The notes under the pieces: model-generated
The model's input: only the letters and a program-made list of their open reading frames with translations
Database searches by the model: none
Told to the model about the DNA's origin: nothing
Translations under genes and position numbers: made by a program
Assembly (NCBI GenBank): GCA_034509755.1
Contig: CM067551.1
Coordinates: forward strand, 13,140,501 to 13,204,500
DNA: 64,000 nt
Direction: 5' to 3'
From: Anisodus tanguticus
Taxonomy: Eukaryota; Streptophyta; Magnoliopsida; Solanales; Solanaceae
Shown here: positions 1 through 10,872 of the stretch, one piece after another
Position numbering within the stretch: the stretch's first letter is position 1
Layout: each line of letters opens with the position of its first letter

Positions 1-52
1 ATTTGAGAGTAGTTCTCAATATAGTCTGATAGCTTATATATTCAATTCAATG

Positions 53-93
53 CAGGAACTTCCAAGTGAAGCTAGGGACAATAAGAATGGATA
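53..93 (+). CDS. Possible last exon of a gene entering from the left
   Basis: A plausible acceptor (TCAATGCAG) is followed by 12 sense codons and TAA, reading ELPSEARDNKNG. The DNA after it to about 340 is purine-rich, then AT-rich, as in a 3' UTR. Nothing identifies the protein, and upstream exons lie outside the window. It could equally be chance. Confidence 0.2.
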
Positions 94-348
94 AAGCTTA
101 AATGGCAAATTTCAGGATCAGAAAGCAAGATGAAAATAGGGAAAAACTACAGAAGAAATAGGAGAAGCTGCATGCAGAAGAAGACCAAAGGAAATCAAAG
201 CAAGAAGGAGATTTTTTTTATAGTATGGTAGCCTTTTTTTGCCGGTCCAATTGGTAGTACCTTCAAGCTGAAGGTATTACATGCCCTTTGTAAAATTAGC
301 AGGCTTTTCTTTTACTTAAGTTATGATATTCCATAAAGGTATAGTTTT

Positions 349-1261
349 TGTTGGAAATTTACTAATGTGGAATTAAGTTTATCCCATTATTTATGACTCG
401 AACAATTGGGGTCCCGCACGTCGGAAATATCGTTTCCACACACGTGTACACATAGTGCCAAGTATCGTAAATTTCATTACTGAAAGAGATATTGGTACAT
501 AAGTAATACGCTTGAGACATAGAATGATAGATGGTTATTGGCCAAATGACAAGTATTCCACGTTAGTAAACGAATGAACAAGTGTAAAAAGTGTAAGATG
601 AAACGAGTCGGAAATAGCCGTGAAGGGCTGCGATGCAACACCCGTCGGAGCCGCGACGCTAAATGGTGGCTTGGGATACTGGAGCCAAGGCGCCGCGACC
701 CTAATTCGCAGAGCCGCGATGCTTAAAGGTAGAATGCTGCGACGGGAAGATGGAAAGTTCTGACTTTTGGGCTGGTTTTGGAGCATTGAATCTCCATTAT
801 TTGGCACATGAATTCAACCATTATTTAGCTGAATGTAACCCCTCAATAAGTGTCATTACATGGCTATTGAAGGCCATTAGTTGGCTAGTTGAGGGGTCAT
901 TTCCTTACACTATAAATTGAGGCATTTGGCACAATTGTTCAAGACTTAGAAATTTTCTGAAATCTTCTTCTTCCTCTCTAGAAAGTTTTCTATATTCAAA
1001 GTTCTTCAAGAGTAACACTTGAGTTTCCCTTGCTCATTTGTTAGTTGTTGTTGTATCTTGGGAGACTATTGCACACGAACGTAAAAGAATATATACGGGG
1101 CAATCTTGTCTTAAAGACAGAGTGCAATCACTCGACTCAGCAAATCACAAGGAGTTTGTAATCGTTCTTATTTCCAGTTTGTTATAATCTTGAGTAGTTT
1201 GTCCTTTCTAGCATTTGTAATATTTATTTACTTCCCATTTCCTACAATTGTTGTACCCATA
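349..1261 (+). repeat. LTR of Copia half-element A
   Basis: It starts TGTTGGAAATTT. The 3' end, by alignment with the other two copies (which end CCAACA), falls near 1261, where the terminal bases have decayed. A TATA box is at 911-916 (TATAAA). A GC-rich cluster of GCCGCGACGC-like motifs occupies about 628-735, upstream of the TATA box. The 3' part (about 1040-1160) is well conserved with the copies at 5592-6810 and 9565-10833. At about 913 bp it is shorter than the 1219-bp inverted copy. Confidence 0.88.
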
Positions 1262-1263
1262 AT

Positions 1264-1278
1264 TTTAAGACAAGATTG
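1264..1278 (+). promoter_or_regulatory. Primer-binding position, complementary to the element's own LTR
   Basis: The sequence 2-3 nt after the LTR is TTTAAGACAAGATTG. It lacks the TGG start of a site that pairs with the CCA end of a tRNA, and it is the exact reverse complement of 1101-1115 within the LTR (CAATCTTGTCTTAAA). Three other Copia elements in this window have the usual TGGTATCA/TGGTATTA-type site here. Confidence 0.55.
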
Positions 1279-1296
1279 TTGTAAGTGCTTAGAAAG

Positions 1297-2400
1297 ATGA
1301 CTGGAAGAGAACAACTCGCTTCTGATACTGCTGCTGCTATTCAAGGCAACCCCTCTACCTTCCCCATTGCTGCTCAAGGCACATCCAATGCCTTCACTGC
1401 TGCTCATGGCACATCCAACGCCTTTCCTGCTGCTCAAGGGAATGTTACAGTTCCTCCACCCTCTGGATTCCACCATGAAAGCCCAAAAAAGTTCATGGGC
1501 TCCAACTTCAAGAGATGGAAGCAGAAGATATTGTTTTATCTGACTGTTATAGGAATGGCTCATTTCCTATCAGAAGATCCTCCACAAGTTGGAGATAAAG
1601 TGGACCCTCAGCCTAATGAAATGGCTAGAGGGGGCCAAGGTATATATGTCTTAAATGGCATGAAAATGGTTCTTGATGCTTGGAGTCATAGTGACTTCAT
1701 GTGTAAGAACTATATTCTGAATTGTCTGTCAGACCCACTCTACACGGTGTATTGCGCCGTAGGCACCGCCAAAGAGTTATGGGAAAAGCTGCAGAAGAAG
1801 TACAACGCACAAGATGTTGGTACAAAGAAATTCATCGTTGGGAAATTCCTAAAATTTCAAATGGTGGATAGCAAAACTGTGATGTCCCAAGTCCAGGAAT
1901 TCCAAATGATTCTACATCACTAGATTTGGATGGTATGAAACCAAATGAGCAGTTTTTGGTTGCATCACTGATTGAGAAGTTACCTCCCTCGTGGAATGAG
2001 TTACTTAAAACTCAAGACAAATGAAATGACCTTTGAAGAACTTATTATAAAACTCCAAATTCAATAAGATAATAAGGCCTTGCCTAAAGGAAAACAACCC
2101 GCTGAGGCAAAGGCAAATCTGGATGAGGCCAAAGGGAACCTAAGCAAGAAGCACAAGTTCCAGAAAGACAGCAAGACCCAGGCGGCGGAGAAGTTCAAGT
2201 GGAACTGTCACTATTGTAGGAAACCTGGTCACATGATCAAGGACTGCCGCAAGCTCAAGACTGAGCAACAAGAGAAGGCCAAGGCCAAAGGCAAGGCACA
2301 TGCTAACGTTATCAAAGACACGCTTCTTGACGACATGATTGAGGAGTTCTCGGCGGTGGTGCTTGAAGCAAACCTTGTTGAGAATCCCATACAATGGTAG
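1297..2400 (+). pseudogene. Copia gag, broken (half-element A)
   Basis: This is the remnant of the capsid/nucleocapsid gene. The start is taken at the ATG of MTGREQ, about 35 nt after the LTR. The N-terminal part contains the usual plant Copia gag signature (FMGSNFKRWKQKILFYL). It runs open to a stop at 1921-1923; homologous coding then continues in another frame to about 2024. A CX2CX4HX4C zinc knuckle (C-HY-C-RKPG-H-MIKD-C) lies near 2206-2250, followed by a Lys-rich stretch. The segment ends at a TAG (2398-2400) directly before the protease, where most relatives have a sense codon. At least one frameshift and two stops are present, so it is not functional. Confidence 0.85.
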
Positions 2401-3460
2401 ATGGACACGGGTGCTACCAGACACATCTGTTCCAATAGAGATGTCTTCTCCACATATACACCAGTTACAGACAAGAAGTTGTTCATGGGTAACAACGCTT
2501 CCTCTGACGTGCTGGGGGTAGGAAAGGTAGTCCTGAAGATGACTTCTGGAAAGGAACTCACTTTGAAGGAGGTGATGCATATCCCTGAGATTAGGAGGAA
2601 TTTAATTTCAGGTCATTTATTGGTTAATGCTGGTTTTAGGCTAGTATTTGAGTGCAATAAATTTGTAATCACCAAGAATGGAACTTTTGTGGGAAGAGGC
2701 TTCGTTTGTGAAGGCCTCTTCAAAGTTAACGCCATGTTTGTAATGCGTGCAAGCAATAATATTGAAGTTTCTTCTTACTTGCATGAGTCCTCTAATTTAT
2801 GGCATCATAGATTAGGACATATTAACTATAAGTACATCCAAATGTTGCTTAAGTTGGAGTTGTTGTCATCTATCGACGTAAACCCTCAAGATAAGTGTGA
2901 GGTGTGCGTAGAGGCAAAACTCACAAAGATTCCTTTTCGATCCGTCGAAAGGAATACCGCTCCTCTAGATCTTATTCACACAGATATATGTGATTTGAAG
3001 TTTGTACGAACTAGAGGGGAGAACAAGTACTTTGTGACATTCATTGATGATAACACAAGGTATTGTTACCTTTACTTGTTGAAAAGTAAAGATGAAGCGT
3101 TCCGACGCTACAAAGCAGAAGTTGAAAACCAACTAAGCATGCAGATTAAATCCATTCGTAGCGATAGAGGGGGGAGAATACGTAGCGCAATTTGAGGAAT
3201 ATTGTGCCGAATCGGGCATTGTTCATCAAACGACGACTCCATACTCACCTCAATCGAACGGTGTTGCTGAACGCAAGAACCGCACGTTGAAGGAAATGAT
3301 GAATGCCTTGCTCATCAATTCTGATCTTCCCCAAAATATGTGGGAAGAAGCCGTCCTTACCGCTAATATGATTCTTAATAGAGTCCCACATAAGGGTAAG
3401 GACAAAACTCCATATGAATCATGGAAGGAAAAGAAACCCACCTATAAATATTTAAAGGTG
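2401..3460 (+). pseudogene. Copia pol: protease and integrase, frameshifted (half-element A)
   Basis: The aspartic protease motif is DTGATRHIC at 2404-2430. A GAG-pre-integrase region follows, with the HHCC-type zinc finger seen as LWHHRLGH and CEVCVEA. The integrase core begins with HTDICD and FIDDNTRYCYLYLLKS. A frameshift at a G run near 3168-3176 moves the rest of the core, including the typical PQSNGVAERKNRT region near 3247-3287, into another frame. A stop at 3462-3464 then interrupts the integrase C-terminal part. The presumed catalytic DDE residues are spread over two frames, so no working integrase can be made from this copy. Confidence 0.87.
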
Positions 3461-3464
3461 TGAG

Positions 3465-4705
3465 GTTGTTTGGCAAAGGTCGAAGTGCCCAAGCCAAAGC
3501 AGGTCAAGATTGGGCCTAAGACTGTAGATTGTATTTTCATCGGATATGCAAATAGCAGTAGTGCTTATCGCTTCTTAGTGCATAAGCTAAATATTTCAGA
3601 TATCCATGGGGGTACAATCATGGAATCAAGGAATGCTCAATTATTTGAGGATACCTTTCCTAGAAAGGAAAAAGACATAACCTCTCACAAATAAAGTTAT
3701 GAATAACTCTCAGGAACCAGGAGTCACTGACTGCCCGGATCTAGATGGTTCAGATCTAGTGGACTTCGGAGTGGCTGAATATCCAGAATCTAGTGTTCCA
3801 GATTCTCAGAACTTGGAGACTCTAGAGATGGAACCAAGGCGAAGTAAAAGGGCTAGGAAGGATAAAAACTTCGGTCCTGACTTTGTACCTTATATGGTTG
3901 ATGATGAACCAAGGACAATTGCTGAAGCATTGTTAACTCTAGAGGCACCGCCCTGGAAAGGAGCTATTGAGAGTGAAATAGACTCCATCGTGCATAACCA
4001 TACTTAGGAGTTGGTTGATCTTCCTCCGGGAAATAAACCTTTGGGTTGTAAATAGATACTTAAACGGAAGTATAAAACAGATGGGTCTATAGATAAGTAC
4101 AAGACCAGGTTGGTAGTCAAGGGCTATCGGCAGAAGAAAGGCCTTGATTATTTTGATACGTACTCCCCGGTGTCTAGGATGACGTCCATACGAGTATTCA
4201 TTGCAATCGCAGCATTGCATGACCTTGAGATACATCAAATGGATGTCAAGACATCCTTCCTAAATGGTGATTTGGAAGAAGAAATTTATATGGAACAACC
4301 CGAGGGGTATGTGGTTCCAGGGCAAGAGAAGAAAGTCTGTCGACTTGTAAAATCTCTGTACGGGCTGAAACAGGCCCCGAAGCAATGGCACAAAAATTTT
4401 GATAGTACTCTACTATCGAATGGTTTCTCTATTAATAAGTGTGACAAATGTGTCTACACGAAAGGTAACTCTGACTTGTTCGTCATGATATGCTTGTACG
4501 TAGATGACATGTTGATCACAAAGAGCAATCCTAGCTTGATCCTAGAGACTAAGAACATGTTGAAATACTGTTTCGACGTGAAGGATATGGGTATCACAGA
4601 TGTCATATTAGGGATAATTATCTCTAAGACGTCTGACGGACTGGTCTCAGTCTACTACATCGAGGATATGTTGAGAAAATTCGAGATGTTTGACAGTTCA
4701 CCTAT
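3465..4705 (+). pseudogene. Copia pol: integrase C-terminus, linker and reverse transcriptase, truncated
   Basis: Pieces at 3470-3694 and 3699-4007 carry the end of integrase and the acidic linker (EPRRSKRARKD). Stops at 4005-4007 and 4051-4053 precede the reverse transcriptase. The reverse transcriptase piece (4110-4705) shows QMDVKTSFLNGDL, KSLYGLKQAP and the catalytic LYVDDM, so the palm motifs are intact. The reading frame runs on into the inverted element and stops at 4764-4766, so the last 20 or so residues are junction sequence. RNase H is absent. The truncation coincides with the joint between the two half-elements. Confidence 0.87.
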
Positions 4706-5250
4706 AAAGTCATTCTATCAAATGAATGATCTTCTGTCAGATAGTGTTACAGGTTCAACGTCTTAAGATAAGCCATTATTTTTTTTAGTCTTCTTCCCTT
4801 GTGATTGGAGCCTAGGAAAATCCCTAGCACTTACTTAAGAGTGGTAACAGTTTTCGCACAGTCAGTGGATCTCCCTCCTTCGTATGTGCGAACATACTTT
4901 ACACACTTTTAATAATTACACCCAAAAGAACAGATCTTTTAAGTTTTGTTTATAATAGTCCAATCTTTAACCGGGGAGGAGAATCAATATCTGATTTTAG
5001 AGTGTAGGAAATATAAGTTTTTAATGAAAACACTTTCATATTCCCAGCCTTGCTTTACACACTTTTATTCAGATATTAACTAAACATTTTATTGATAAGG
5101 AAGGATTAACTTATACCTTTTGGATTCTGGCCCACTTCAGTTAGACTGAGCGTCCAAATCCTCCTTACCATAATTCGGATCCTCTGTCTGGGACAGATAT
5201 AGGACTTTTGCTATATGATAGAACATCATCTTTAGCCTTCTCCTCTTATC

Positions 5251-5556
5251 TCAGTTGACATCCTCAGCCTCTCGTGGGTGCTTGTTTCCACCACCCTCGG
5301 GAGCGGTGACACCAACTCGTCCTTGATCTTTAGCCGTACTAGCATGACTATCAGCAGTATCTTGAAGCTCATCATCAGGTCCAGAGATCCCACCTTTGAC
5401 GAAAACATACTTGTAATTGTCTTCAAAGAGAGAACCATAACTAGGACCAATCTTGAAAGCACAGTTATTGTTTGAACTGTTAGCAAAACTGTCAACAGAA
5501 CTATTTTCAAGAAGAAAACTACAGCCAGATTTGGTCACACACTTATCGACCAACAT
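5251..5556 (-). CDS. Leader ORF in the gag position, 101 codons, function unknown
   Basis: The ATG is 36 nt after the LTR end on the minus strand. The product begins MLVDKCVTKSG and ends GGNKHPREAEDVN. It has no zinc knuckle, protease or other Copia domain. The same ORF exists in the copy at 10873-11180 (SVKSCVTKSG ... GGNKRSREAEDVN). A TGA here corresponds to a Trp codon there, and similarity continues past the stop (KRRRL, LYLSQT). This copy has about 60 residues in the middle that the other has lost, including the part with GPSYGSLFEDNYKYVF. It may be a captured host sequence or a family-specific leader peptide. I do not recognise it. Confidence 0.5.
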   Translation of the reverse strand: MLVDKCVTKSGCSFLLENSSVDSFANSSNNNCAFKIGPSYGSLFEDNYKYVFVKGGISGPDDELQDTADSHASTAKDQGRVGVTAPEGGGNKHPREAEDVN

Positions 5557-5591
5557 CTTTCAAATCACTAATACAAATCTTGTCTTAAAAT

Positions 5592-6810
5592 TGTTGGAAT
5601 ATGTAAAACAACAAAGGGAATAGTAAATAACTATTACAGTGATCGAAAGGATAAACAACAAAGAGGACAACAACAACAAGTTGTTAATATCTTGATCTTG
5701 AATTGAAACTTCAAATATGGATCTTGTATTCGGAAATACAAGAACATGAACTGCTACACTTATGGCTTGTAGATCCACTGAGAATACGAATAGTTAGAGT
5801 CCTTCGTCTGTTAAGTTAACACCTGAAACACTTAGCAACCAATTAGATAAACCACAACACCACCGGCTGAGTCGAGAGATGGATATATATCTTTAAGACA
5901 AGATTGCTCTCGTATATAGGCTTTACGGAAGTGTGGACAATAGTCTCCCAAGATGAAACATCAAACTATCAAGTGTGCAAAGCCTACACAAATGATCTCA
6001 GCGAAGAACACGAATAATGAAGATTGCAAAGAGAATGATTGCTATCAGGAAAATCTGATCTCTTTGTGGTGTTGTGAACTTGTTTTTCTGTTCATATGTT
6101 CATATATGTTCTTCTATAGAATTGAGCCAAAGGCCTCAATTTATAGGTGTGCAAGATGACCTCTTCAAGTGTCCAAGTAAGTCATTTAAATGTCATATAA
6201 TGGCCCTTTAAACCACCAACTAATGCAGCCAAATAATGGCTGAGTTATGGAGGAAAAACAGCCAAGTTAATGCTCCAAAACCTCTCCATAATCAGCCAAA
6301 CTTTTGGACTTCCGTCGAGCACTCACAGCCTGGGAAGCGCCGCGACGCAACAAGGGGGAGCCACAACGCTACAAGGGGGGCGCCGCGGCGCTGCGGCCCA
6401 GTCCGCGAGGTGCTGCAGCCCAGTCTGCGAGGTGTCGCGGCCCTTCTCGGCTCCACGACCCTTTCCGACCCGTTCCATCTTACACCTCACACAATCCTTC
6501 ATTCGTTTACCAACGTGGAACACTTGTTATTTATCCAATAACCATCCATCATTCTATGTCTCAAACATTTCACTTACGTACCAATATGTCTTTCATTAAC
6601 GAAATTTACGATACTTGGCACTAAGATTGCAAAAATCACCCTACTTTTATAACTCGTCGTCTTAATAACTCCGCCTTTCCATTGCCCAATCTTTCTCTGC
6701 TGAAATGACTCTATAAGTGTGTGGAAACGATATTTCCGTCGTGCGCGGCCCAATTGTTCGAGTTATAAATAATGGGATAAACTTAATTCCACATTAGTAA
6801 ATTTCCAACA
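5592..6810 (-). repeat. LTR of inverted Copia half-element B
   Basis: It is bounded by the inverted pair TGTTGG (5592-5597) and CCAACA (6805-6810), the same ends as the 9565 copy, and is 1219 bp long. The TATA box on the minus strand is the complement of the ATTTATAG stretch near 6140-6147. A GC-rich cluster with several CGCCGCGGCGC-like repeats lies upstream of it at about 6335-6470. The outer 90 bp (6720-6810) is close to a reverse complement of 349-440. Confidence 0.88.
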
Positions 6811-7002
6811 CTAAATCTAGTATCTAAGTCAAAGAAAACTATGAGATTGAAACGCATGTGTATTATAACTCTATTTTCCGTCCTTGTCTAAATTCATTTA
6901 GCATTTACTTTGGACAACATGAGTCAATTTTATTCTTTCATTATTAACATCAATAAAATTTACTAGATTTAACCATTAGCCATATTACCATTTATCTTAG
7001 AT

Positions 7003-7162
7003 TTTTTTGGTTTTTCATTTGGTATTCGGTACTCGGATTGGAGTCCGACTATATTTGAATTTGCGTTGCATAGGCCCATTGAGGGGAAACACTTTCTACT
7101 AAGGATTTTCCACTGGTTAAAGAATGAGCAGCCCCATCCACTACACCACATCTTTTGGTGGT
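7003..7162 (-). mobile_element. SINE fragment, tRNA-derived type
   Basis: On the minus strand it starts ACCACCAAAAGATG and has a good A-box-like stretch (GTGGTGTAGTGG). The 3' portion resembles a SINE common in Solanaceae (GGACTCCAATCCGAGTACCG). The region where the B box should lie appears deleted. Family assignment is from memory of the repeat. Confidence 0.5.
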
Positions 7163-7523
7163 GCATTTATCGTAGATGGTAGTGATGGGCGTAAATTTAT
7201 GTTTCTACAAAGTTTTGTTTATTTTTAATAAATCCCCTTACAAAGCAAGAAGCAGAAAAACAAATGCTCTTGATCTGAATTTTATTTGAAAGTGAAGAAT
7301 TTTCTAGTAATTCAGATAAATTCACTTGCTTAGTGAACAGAAATCTACGACAACTTTGTGCTGATCACATCATATAGATATCTTTCAATGCTTTTGGGGA
7401 AAAAATGACAATAACTTTTTTGTGATATGATTGATATTGATAAGAATTCAAAGAATTTTGGTGAGTTACGTAACTAAAAACTCCAAGTTGATTTGTTTAC
7501 ATCAATATTCCTTTTAATCCATG

Positions 7524-8477
7524 GCTATAGTTAGATTTGGGCAAAGAGTAGGGTCGGGTCGGGTCGGGGCTCGGCTCGATTGCATGTAGCTCGGCTTGAT
7601 CGGCTCGTTTCGAGAAAAAGCTCGGTCCGACTCGACTCGATTTTATTTAAATTTTAGCTTGACTTGACTTGGCTCGGCTCGACTCGGTTAAAGCTCGGCT
7701 CAGCTCGATTTAAGAATTAATATTCATTCATTAGGCTCTATTACTAAGTACATTAACTTAACATACTATGTTAATTTAACAATTATATAATTAATATTTT
7801 TATTTAGTGTAAGTAAAATTCTAACTACAATGTAACTTAAGCGTACTATATGAGTAGGGTTATTCAAAGTTCGATTTGGATAGATTTTGGTTAAAATCAA
7901 AATCAAATCAATTCAATCGGTTTGTCAATTATTAAAATTAAATCAAACCAATATAATACATATTTAGCTATTTGGTTGTTGTCAGTTTGGTTCAATTATT
8001 AAGAAATTTCAAGGTATTTAGTCTCTTTTTTTTCTTCGTACAATTAGAAAAGAATATTTCATCTGCCAATTTATAATCCTTTGCTATCTTTTTGTTATGG
8101 TAGCTATAATTTGCTTGGATTATATAATATAAAGCTTGTTTAATCACAATCATACACTCCCTTAAATCATATTTTTTTATTTAATAGGAATATTATTTTC
8201 ATTACAACTAAAATCATCATATTCTTTACTTAATAATGTAAATATTTTTTTTATGATAGCTTGTTCAATTACGATTATAGACTTCCTCAAATTATATTTT
8301 TGATTTAATATAAAAGAGTCGGCTTAGCTCATCTCGGGCTCGGTCAAATATACAGAAAAGCTCGTTGAGTCGGACTCGTGCTCGACTCGATTTAAAGCTC
8401 AATTAGGCTCGGCTCGATATATACTAGGCTCGGTTGGACTCGACTCGCTCGGCTCGATGCCCAGGCCTAGCTATAGT
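7524..8477. mobile_element. hAT-type non-autonomous DNA transposon with GGCTCG-rich ends
   Basis: An 8-bp target duplication GCTATAGT occurs at 7524-7531 and 8470-8477. The element between (7532-8469, 938 bp) has terminal inverted repeats TAGATTTGGGCA and TAGGCCTGGGCA (9 of 12 identical). Subterminal blocks at about 7545-7710 and 8310-8456 are dense in degenerate GGCTCG/CGAGCC motifs. The interior is AT-rich and has no ORF, so it depends on a transposase from elsewhere. The 8-bp duplication and TAG-type ends fit the hAT superfamily. Confidence 0.85.
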
Positions 8478-9559
8478 TATAGTTATTGTTATTATAAATA
8501 AAAATTAATAGCATTGACTATGAGGATGAATCCCAATTTAATGATTTAAGCGGGTGCACCCAAACAGAGGCCGATTTTGTTTCGCTTACAACGTATCTCT
8601 AGCGGTTGTATATTGTATTAATTTGTCCTCTATACCTCGTAAAATCATAAAAACAAACGATATGGATACTTGGTACGAAAATTAACACCAAAAATTAGAT
8701 TTATTTTGAGCTAAAGTTGGTGAATCTTCTCAATTGATAATCGAAGCAAATAAGTTTGAAATGTGTGGTAGTTTACACGCTAAATGAGGCTGGATTTTCT
8801 AATAAGATTTATTAAGATTAAGATATCTGTATATAAAAATATAAATTAAGATTCAGACTTTCATTAAATATAAACAAATGAAGCTTTATATCATTTGTCT
8901 AAATCTTACTGCCAACTTGAAGCTCCAAATATTCTTTCCTTCAAAGAGATTAAGTGTTTTCAAAGAAAAAATTAAAGTGTTTCTTATCTAATTACAACAA
9001 GAAAAAGTAAAAGAAAATAAAATAGTCCAATAGATGATAGTAATATGCGTTACGGGTCATTAATGTGAAGAAAGGGGAACTTAAAGACCAACTAATTGAG
9101 GGGTAAAGAAGAACATTCCACGCAAAAAAAATGATGCGTTACTCAAAAAACATTTTCAATTGTGGTGTGAGAGGGTTTGGTAGGGCCACCGTCCAAATAG
9201 GTGGAATGTGTTGGCCCATGTTAATGCGAACTTTACAATTTTAATTTAATAAAGTTTAATTTAAGACACAAGATTTTATTGACAGTTGGACAAATTCACC
9301 TTTTCTATCTACTTTTCTTGGGACAATATCACCTCACATTGTTGGTTTGAGATTTGAGGGAAGTGGAGAATCACCCTCAAAGATTGTGCTTCTAACTTCA
9401 CATATTATCTAATCTTAGAGAAAATATCACTTAAACCCCGAAAACTTCTGCAGGGCTATTGAGGATTTGATTCAATATAACGGATGAGAAAAATCTAAAA
9501 TGTTTAGACAAGATAAAAACTAGAGAGTAAAGGAACCAAAAGGTGGGAGTACAAGAAAA
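8478..9559. other. Intergenic DNA, no feature recognised
   Basis: AT-rich sequence without an ORF of coding character on either strand. I see no repeat boundaries in it. Confidence 0.6.
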
Positions 9560-9564
9560 AAAAT

Positions 9565-10833
9565 TGTTGGAAATTTGCTTTTGGCGAGGAGATGCGTCCA
9601 CCCATCTTTAATGAATTAAACACTAGTGTTCCGCATGTTGAAGGCTTTGTCTCTTCACACATGCATAATCTACTAAGTGAGTAGATGACCGTAGGGCTAA
9701 GAATCGTCAAATTTCGTTGAGAAATGAAAGAGATATTGGTCCACGAAGTAAGGTGTTTGAGGCATGAAAATATGGTGTGGGACAAATCTACCACATCGGT
9801 GGAAAAATGAAGAATTACTCTCTTTATAAGTCTCTAAAGTGGTTGAGGGTTTGGGACCCCAAGGGGTATCCCATGTGTTTAAAGGAGTGAGGACCTAGAT
9901 GTGCTTGGGTTCAAGGCTAAGCCCACACGCGCGCCGCCGCCCATCCCGTCCGGGCTCGGGTCACGGGTCACGGGCCTCGGGCCTCAGGCCTCAGGCCTTT
10001 CTGATATTATCTTTTTGGACCCCAAATTACTTAATATTTACAGTTTGGTCCCTAGAGTTTTTGGAAAGTTGATTTTGGGAATGACGTAAGGCAGAAACTT
10101 TCTGCCTACCGTTTGGGCTATTTTTTGGAGCATTAACCAGCCATTACTTGGCTGTTAACTCCTCCATAAACACCCCTCCTTCATGACCATAAATCAGCCT
10201 CTCTAAATGGCCATTAACAGCCCTCTCTAATGCCATTAACAGCCCTCACTAATGCCATTAACAACCTTGTTTGTGGCAGTTGAGGAGTCCCTCATCCATG
10301 CTATATATTGATGCTTTTTGGATCAATTGTGTTAGAGATACATACACGAAAATAGCAGCACAAAACAGCGAGCAAACACATACATATACACAAGATATAC
10401 ACAACACAGACACACTATATACATAGAGACAAAACATAAGAGATAGTCAGTCCAATAACGTTGGATGAAAACAGAAACTCTTCCTTCATTTTCCATATCT
10501 TCAGCAAGTCGATTCATATTTATTTTCTTCGTCAGACTCAACCTATTTGCTTTGTAGTGTTGAGATTAAAGTGTTGTTTTATCTTGGGAGACTATTACCC
10601 ATTAACGTAAAAGCATATATACGGGGCAATATTGTCTTAAGGACAGAGTGCAATCACTCGACTCAACACACAGTTGTAACCATCCAGATTTAGTTATTTC
10701 TTGATTTCAGGTTATCAAGATTCAAGACTCAACAAGCCTGCGGCAGTTCTCAACATTACCTATTTGTTTATCCTTTCGAACACTTGTAATATTTATTTAT
10801 TTCCCATACTGCTTTACAATAGAGTACCCAACA
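9565..10833 (+). repeat. 5' LTR of Copia element C
   Basis: 1269 bp, TGTTGG...CCAACA. A GC-rich island (about 9928-9998) with repeated CGGGTCACGGG and GGCCTCAGGCC units lies in the upstream part. Three imperfect copies of a CTCTCTAATGCCATTAACAG unit lie at about 10200-10268. A TATA-like GCTATATATTG is near 10301. The 3' 180 bp is nearly identical to 13950-14127. Confidence 0.9.
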
Positions 10834-10872
10834 ATTTAAGACAAGATTATATTAGTATTAGTGTTCGAAAGA

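Larger units (their letters stand above)
349..4705 (+). mobile_element. Copia half-element A: LTR, gag and pol up to the reverse transcriptase
   Basis: This is the 5' LTR and internal region of a Ty1/Copia retrotransposon. Domains appear in Copia order: gag with a zinc knuckle, protease, GAG-pre-integrase, integrase, reverse transcriptase. It stops shortly after the reverse transcriptase core. RNase H, polypurine tract and 3' LTR are missing. From about 4705 the sequence becomes the inverted 5' part of a related element. Several stops and frameshifts make it non-autonomous. No 5-bp target duplication links 344-348 (GTTTT) with 6811-6815 (CTAAA). Confidence 0.88.
4706..6810 (-). mobile_element. 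Inverted Copia half-element B: LTR plus leader ORF
   Basis: Read on the minus strand this is LTR (6810-5592), a self-complementary primer position (5589-5576), a leader ORF (5556 downward) and a non-coding stretch ending near 4705. All of this aligns with 9565-11560 of the third copy in this window, for example the GAAAACTGTTACCACTC stretch near 4846. No gag or pol follows. The unit is joined end to end with half-element A, so the two LTRs form the outer ends of a large inverted structure. Confidence 0.85.

Noticed and set aside
1228..1563. Minus-strand ORF opposite gag
   Set aside because: It lies on the reverse strand of a recognisable gag region, is Ser-rich by reverse complement of gag codons, and has no motif of its own.
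7545..7710. GGCTCG-rich zone as a possible coding or CpG-island promoter
   Set aside because: No ORF, and it ends precisely with hAT-like inverted repeats and an 8-bp target duplication, so it is transposon subterminal DNA.
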